A stretch of DNA of 64,000 bases from Mycteria americana (Eukaryota > Chordata > Aves > Ciconiiformes > Ciconiidae). Location of the stretch: the NCBI RefSeq assembly GCF_035582795.1, contig NC_134370.1, positions 54,361,501 through 54,425,500 on the forward strand, read 5' to 3'. A model generated the notes under the pieces. It had not been told where the DNA came from, made no database searches, and saw only the letters and a list, made by a program, of their open reading frames with translations. This document shows, one piece after another, positions 61,035 to 64,000 of this stretch. The position numbers and the translations under genes are program-made. Each line of letters begins with the position of its first letter. The stretch's first letter is position 1.

Positions 61035-63449
61035 TAATTTGAAGCATGGGATCTGACAGGAAGAAAATATGATAGCCTTATGAAATCTTAAGCAGGCTGG
61101 GTTATTCAGAAAAATGGTCAAAGAATAGCATTCTTGTCATATTGATTAGGAAGACACTGTAATAAAAGCAAAACTAAAAGTAAAACTAACATATTCATTA
61201 AATGAAAATAAGCCAGTTATTCTATACAACCAAAGTATTACATGCTATATTTTTAATGTATTTTCTTCTCAAAGCTGTCCTGGACTGAATAATCAAAAGT
61301 ATTCTAGAAAATCAGTGCAATGGCAAATATTAACTTTATTCATAATGTGCACATGGAGGATAATCTGGTTATGAGAATATCTCTCTGTTAAGGACACTCA
61401 ATGGGACCTGCTTGCCCTGGCATAGTGTAATTATTGGTTAAAAGTAAAAATCAAACCCTGACAAAGGATGAATGAGCCTGTGCATGAAATTGTCCCCTGA
61501 CTGTTAAGCACTTTCATTACCCATTCACTAAGTTCCCACTTTCGTATCTTTACTTTGAGTAACTTAGACTTTTCCTGCTGTCACCGTGTACTTTGCAGAA
61601 GAAAGATCTCTTTGCCCCTGGATGTTTAGGTTTGGTCCTTACATGCATAACTGAAAACCTGGAGTGGTCTGCAAAGTTTTGTGTATTGGGTCTTAACATC
61701 CTTGCTCTAGGATGAGGGGAGGAATTGGACTGTCCAGACTGGCAGGGGAATGTGCTTTCTGATGGGACTCCTGTGAGCTCTAGAAAGCATGCGCTCCTAA
61801 GCTACAGTGTAGTGTTGTAGCCATCCTCAACCCTTATGCTGGAGGCAGATAGTAAGCACTTTGCAGTTCAGGCCAGAGATGAATGTACAGCTGAGAAACT
61901 GAAGTAGTATCTGTTTGAGTCTCCTACACGGTGCATGAGATTTGTTGGGTGTGATGTATACTGCTTTTCCCAGTATTTTGCTTCCTGTTGCTTTTTGATT
62001 AATAGCAACTTTTTGGGAGTTGATGTGAACTTGCAGATTTGGTCCGTTGGAAAGATGTGTAGCTAATTCCTGAGGTGGAATGCTCAAAGGAATTCTTGTT
62101 TGTATTTATGTAATAATTAAACAAGGAAGCATTTGTATCTGCATGCACTGAAATAAATACTAAGGTTGGATTCTTTCAAAGAGTTAAATTAGAGGTTTAA
62201 TCAATGTATTAAATAGTCTATCTACCACAATGTCTGAAGTAAAATCTGATTTCTTGCACGAATAGCAAAACATGAAAGCTAATAAAAAGGAATTTGTGGG
62301 TTGAGCCACATGCGTCTTACCACCCGGGTGCCAGCTCCACTGTAGGTGCGTGAACACCACTCCCTGAGCCTTTGCCCTGTTGCTCTGAGTCAGTACTGCT
62401 GAGGTAAACAGGAAGCTGCTGTAGTTCTGGAGCTTTTACTCTGTTTACTCAGCACTCTGTGAAATTAAAATAAACATAGAAAGCAATTTTTACATTAGAA
62501 CCTCCCCTACTGTGGAGCTCCTCGTGGCCCCCCAACAAGCTCCTCCAGCCACTGTCACCAGTGAGAGGAGTTGACAGCTCACATGCGAAATGGGGCTATT
62601 GGTGTGGGGGGAGCATCGCTGCTTCTCCCTGAGTGAGCAATAAAAGCTTTTCAGCTCTTCACTGCGTATCCCACCTCCCAGTGCCACAGCTGTCCAGCGC
62701 TGCAGGACTGCGGTTCCTAGGGCTCCCCTTGTTCAGGTAGTCCCCCAATACAGTGACCTTTATAGAAATCAAGTCATCTGAGCTCTACACCTGAACATAG
62801 TCCAAGGACAGATTATGCAACTCCTTAATCCAACATGAAAGTAGATATTCTTGAAGCTATTTAATTGGGAAAATCCCAGATAAACCTAACAGTATACCTT
62901 GAAATTCTGCAAGCAGGACTTTGGCAAATGACCTCTTTTATCATGGGGCACCACCCTGGTACAACACAGCAGTGATTGTCTTGTACTGCCCCGCTCATCC
63001 CAGTTGAAACAACACTAATGCATTCAGGAGGGTAGGTCCCAGTTACAACAGTTGGGAAGATCAAAGCAACTAGCTCAAAAATAGGTTAATTTGAAACCAA
63101 TGACCATTCCAGTGCCCAAGTTAAGAAATGAGCAGTTGACTGCATGTCTTATTTTTGGCATCTGAGCAGTTAAATGTTGTAACTCAGAGCAGTGCATTAC
63201 ACTAAGAAAGTTTTGTGGTGTCAGCACAAAGGTGCTTTTTGGTACATACTGTTGAAAAACCAATCTTGGCCACAGTTATCTGCTGTGTTGCAGCTTTTGC
63301 TGTTTTATCATGCCTGTTACAATAAAGAGTGTTTTTCTTTAGCCTGAACTGCCACAGGCATGTGACTACATGACGATCTCCACTCAAAAAAGAAAAAAGT
63401 TTATGTTCCATCTGGTTTGTAAATAAGTTCAGAAAATGGCTGTATTTAT

Positions 63450-63481
63450 GGGGGGGGGGGGGGGGAGCAGGGAGAGGGGGG
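63450..63481 (+). repeat. G-rich tract, quadruplex-capable
   Basis: Sixteen G are followed by AGCAGGGAGAGGGGGG, with four or more G-runs of at least three within about 32 bases. A similar tract lies 483 bases downstream. Confidence 0.85.
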
Positions 63482-63932
63482 ACGAAAAGAGACTCAACTG
63501 TAGTTTTTCAAAATTATTTTAAATTCAGGTGTGATTCAGGGGGATGATTTAGCTAATGTGCTTATTTTATAAATCAATATTTCAGTTTTTGTGAAATTGC
63601 TACATACTTTTACTCAACTAGATGAAGCTGTTGTCATAAAAACATCTAGTTTGATATTCTTGGTTAAAACCAACACTAATAAAACAAGGTCCATGCCAAT
63701 TTCTATAATCTGTCCAACCTGTTGTATTCTTACTCACAATCCATTAGCAATTGATGAGATGAGGACAGACACACCCAACAAAACTGTAGTTGTTCAATAA
63801 TTTATTGAGAAGAAAATAATATAGCTTCATGTATAGACTATAATATTGCTTATTATTGGAGTGTGTTAGTGCATCACATTGGAATTAAATCTGTTTCTAT
63901 CCAGAGGTCTTATGAATATGTGCTAAGCAAAT

Positions 63933-63961
63933 GGGGGGGGGGGGAAGGGGGGAGAGGGGGG
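63933..63961 (+). repeat. G-rich tract, quadruplex-capable, second copy
   Basis: Twelve G are followed by AAGGGGGGAGAGGGGGG, then AACAAAAC. It has the same layout as the tract at 63450 (AT, G-run, GGGAGAGGGGGG, ACaAAA). Confidence 0.85.
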
Positions 63962-64000
63962 AACAAAACAACATGTTTGGGGTGGTAGGCAATTAAGAGT

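Larger units (their letters stand above)
39726..64000 (+). other. MYO1E: Inferred MYO1E intron 1
   Basis: About 24 kb follow the split start codon. I looked for an exon starting with a Gly-Ser-Lys frame and encoding the class I myosin opening, and found none, so the second exon should lie beyond 64000. The stretch is AT-rich past 40.5 kb, with no CR1 copy recognised. It holds homopolymers (46072, 55001), small tandems (60992) and G-rich tracts (63450, 63933), listed separately. All ORFs in it are under 125 codons with no protein-like features. Confidence 0.5.

Overview
The window is vertebrate nuclear DNA, most likely from a bird. Genes are split into short exons with GT/AG introns. Interspersed repeats are sparse: two CR1-type LINE fragments whose antisense ends carry the avian TCATAGAAT/GTAGAATTACAGAAT signature, and a few old MIR-like SINEs. 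Two GC-rich CpG islands stand out from an AT-rich background. Nothing prokaryotic or viral was recognised. The species cannot be named from the sequence alone.

Two genes are supported, arranged back to back. On the minus strand, exons between 27610 and 16185 join in perfect phase into about 366 residues of FAM81A, a coiled-coil protein. Only the first few residues are missing. Its stop codon is at 16185-16187 and its 3' UTR runs towards 14985 or ends near 16.1 kb. Its promoter is probably the CpG island at 32.5-33.3 kb, which carries a near-consensus RFX X-box and a strong minus-strand splice donor at 32740/32739. On the plus strand, a second CpG island (39.1-40.5 kb) contains a Kozak-context ATG at 39723 that is cut by a splice donor directly after the G. 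By gene order (FAM81A and MYO1E are divergent neighbours in human, from memory) this is most likely MYO1E exon 1, which would leave 39726-64000 as MYO1E intron 1. No second MYO1E exon was found.

Layout: 1-14.98 kb, no recognisable gene, with low-complexity and palindromic DNA and one weak MIR-like stretch. 14.98-16.18 kb, candidate FAM81A 3' UTR. 16.18-27.61 kb, FAM81A exons 8 to 2. 27.61-32.74 kb, the 5' intron or introns of FAM81A, with two MIR copies, a possible extra 5' coding exon (28236-28306), and an unidentified plus-strand exon-like ORF at 32072-32233. 32.5-33.3 kb, CpG island 1. 33.3-39.1 kb, intergenic, with two CR1 fragments and a second exon-like plus-strand ORF at 36996-37244. 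39.1-40.5 kb, CpG island 2 with the CArG-box promoter. 40.5-64 kb, inferred intron with simple repeats and G-rich tracts.

The points most worth following up are the unidentified plus-strand exon at 32.1 kb, the X-box in the FAM81A island, the CArG box and split start codon at the presumed MYO1E promoter, and the unresolved translation start of FAM81A.
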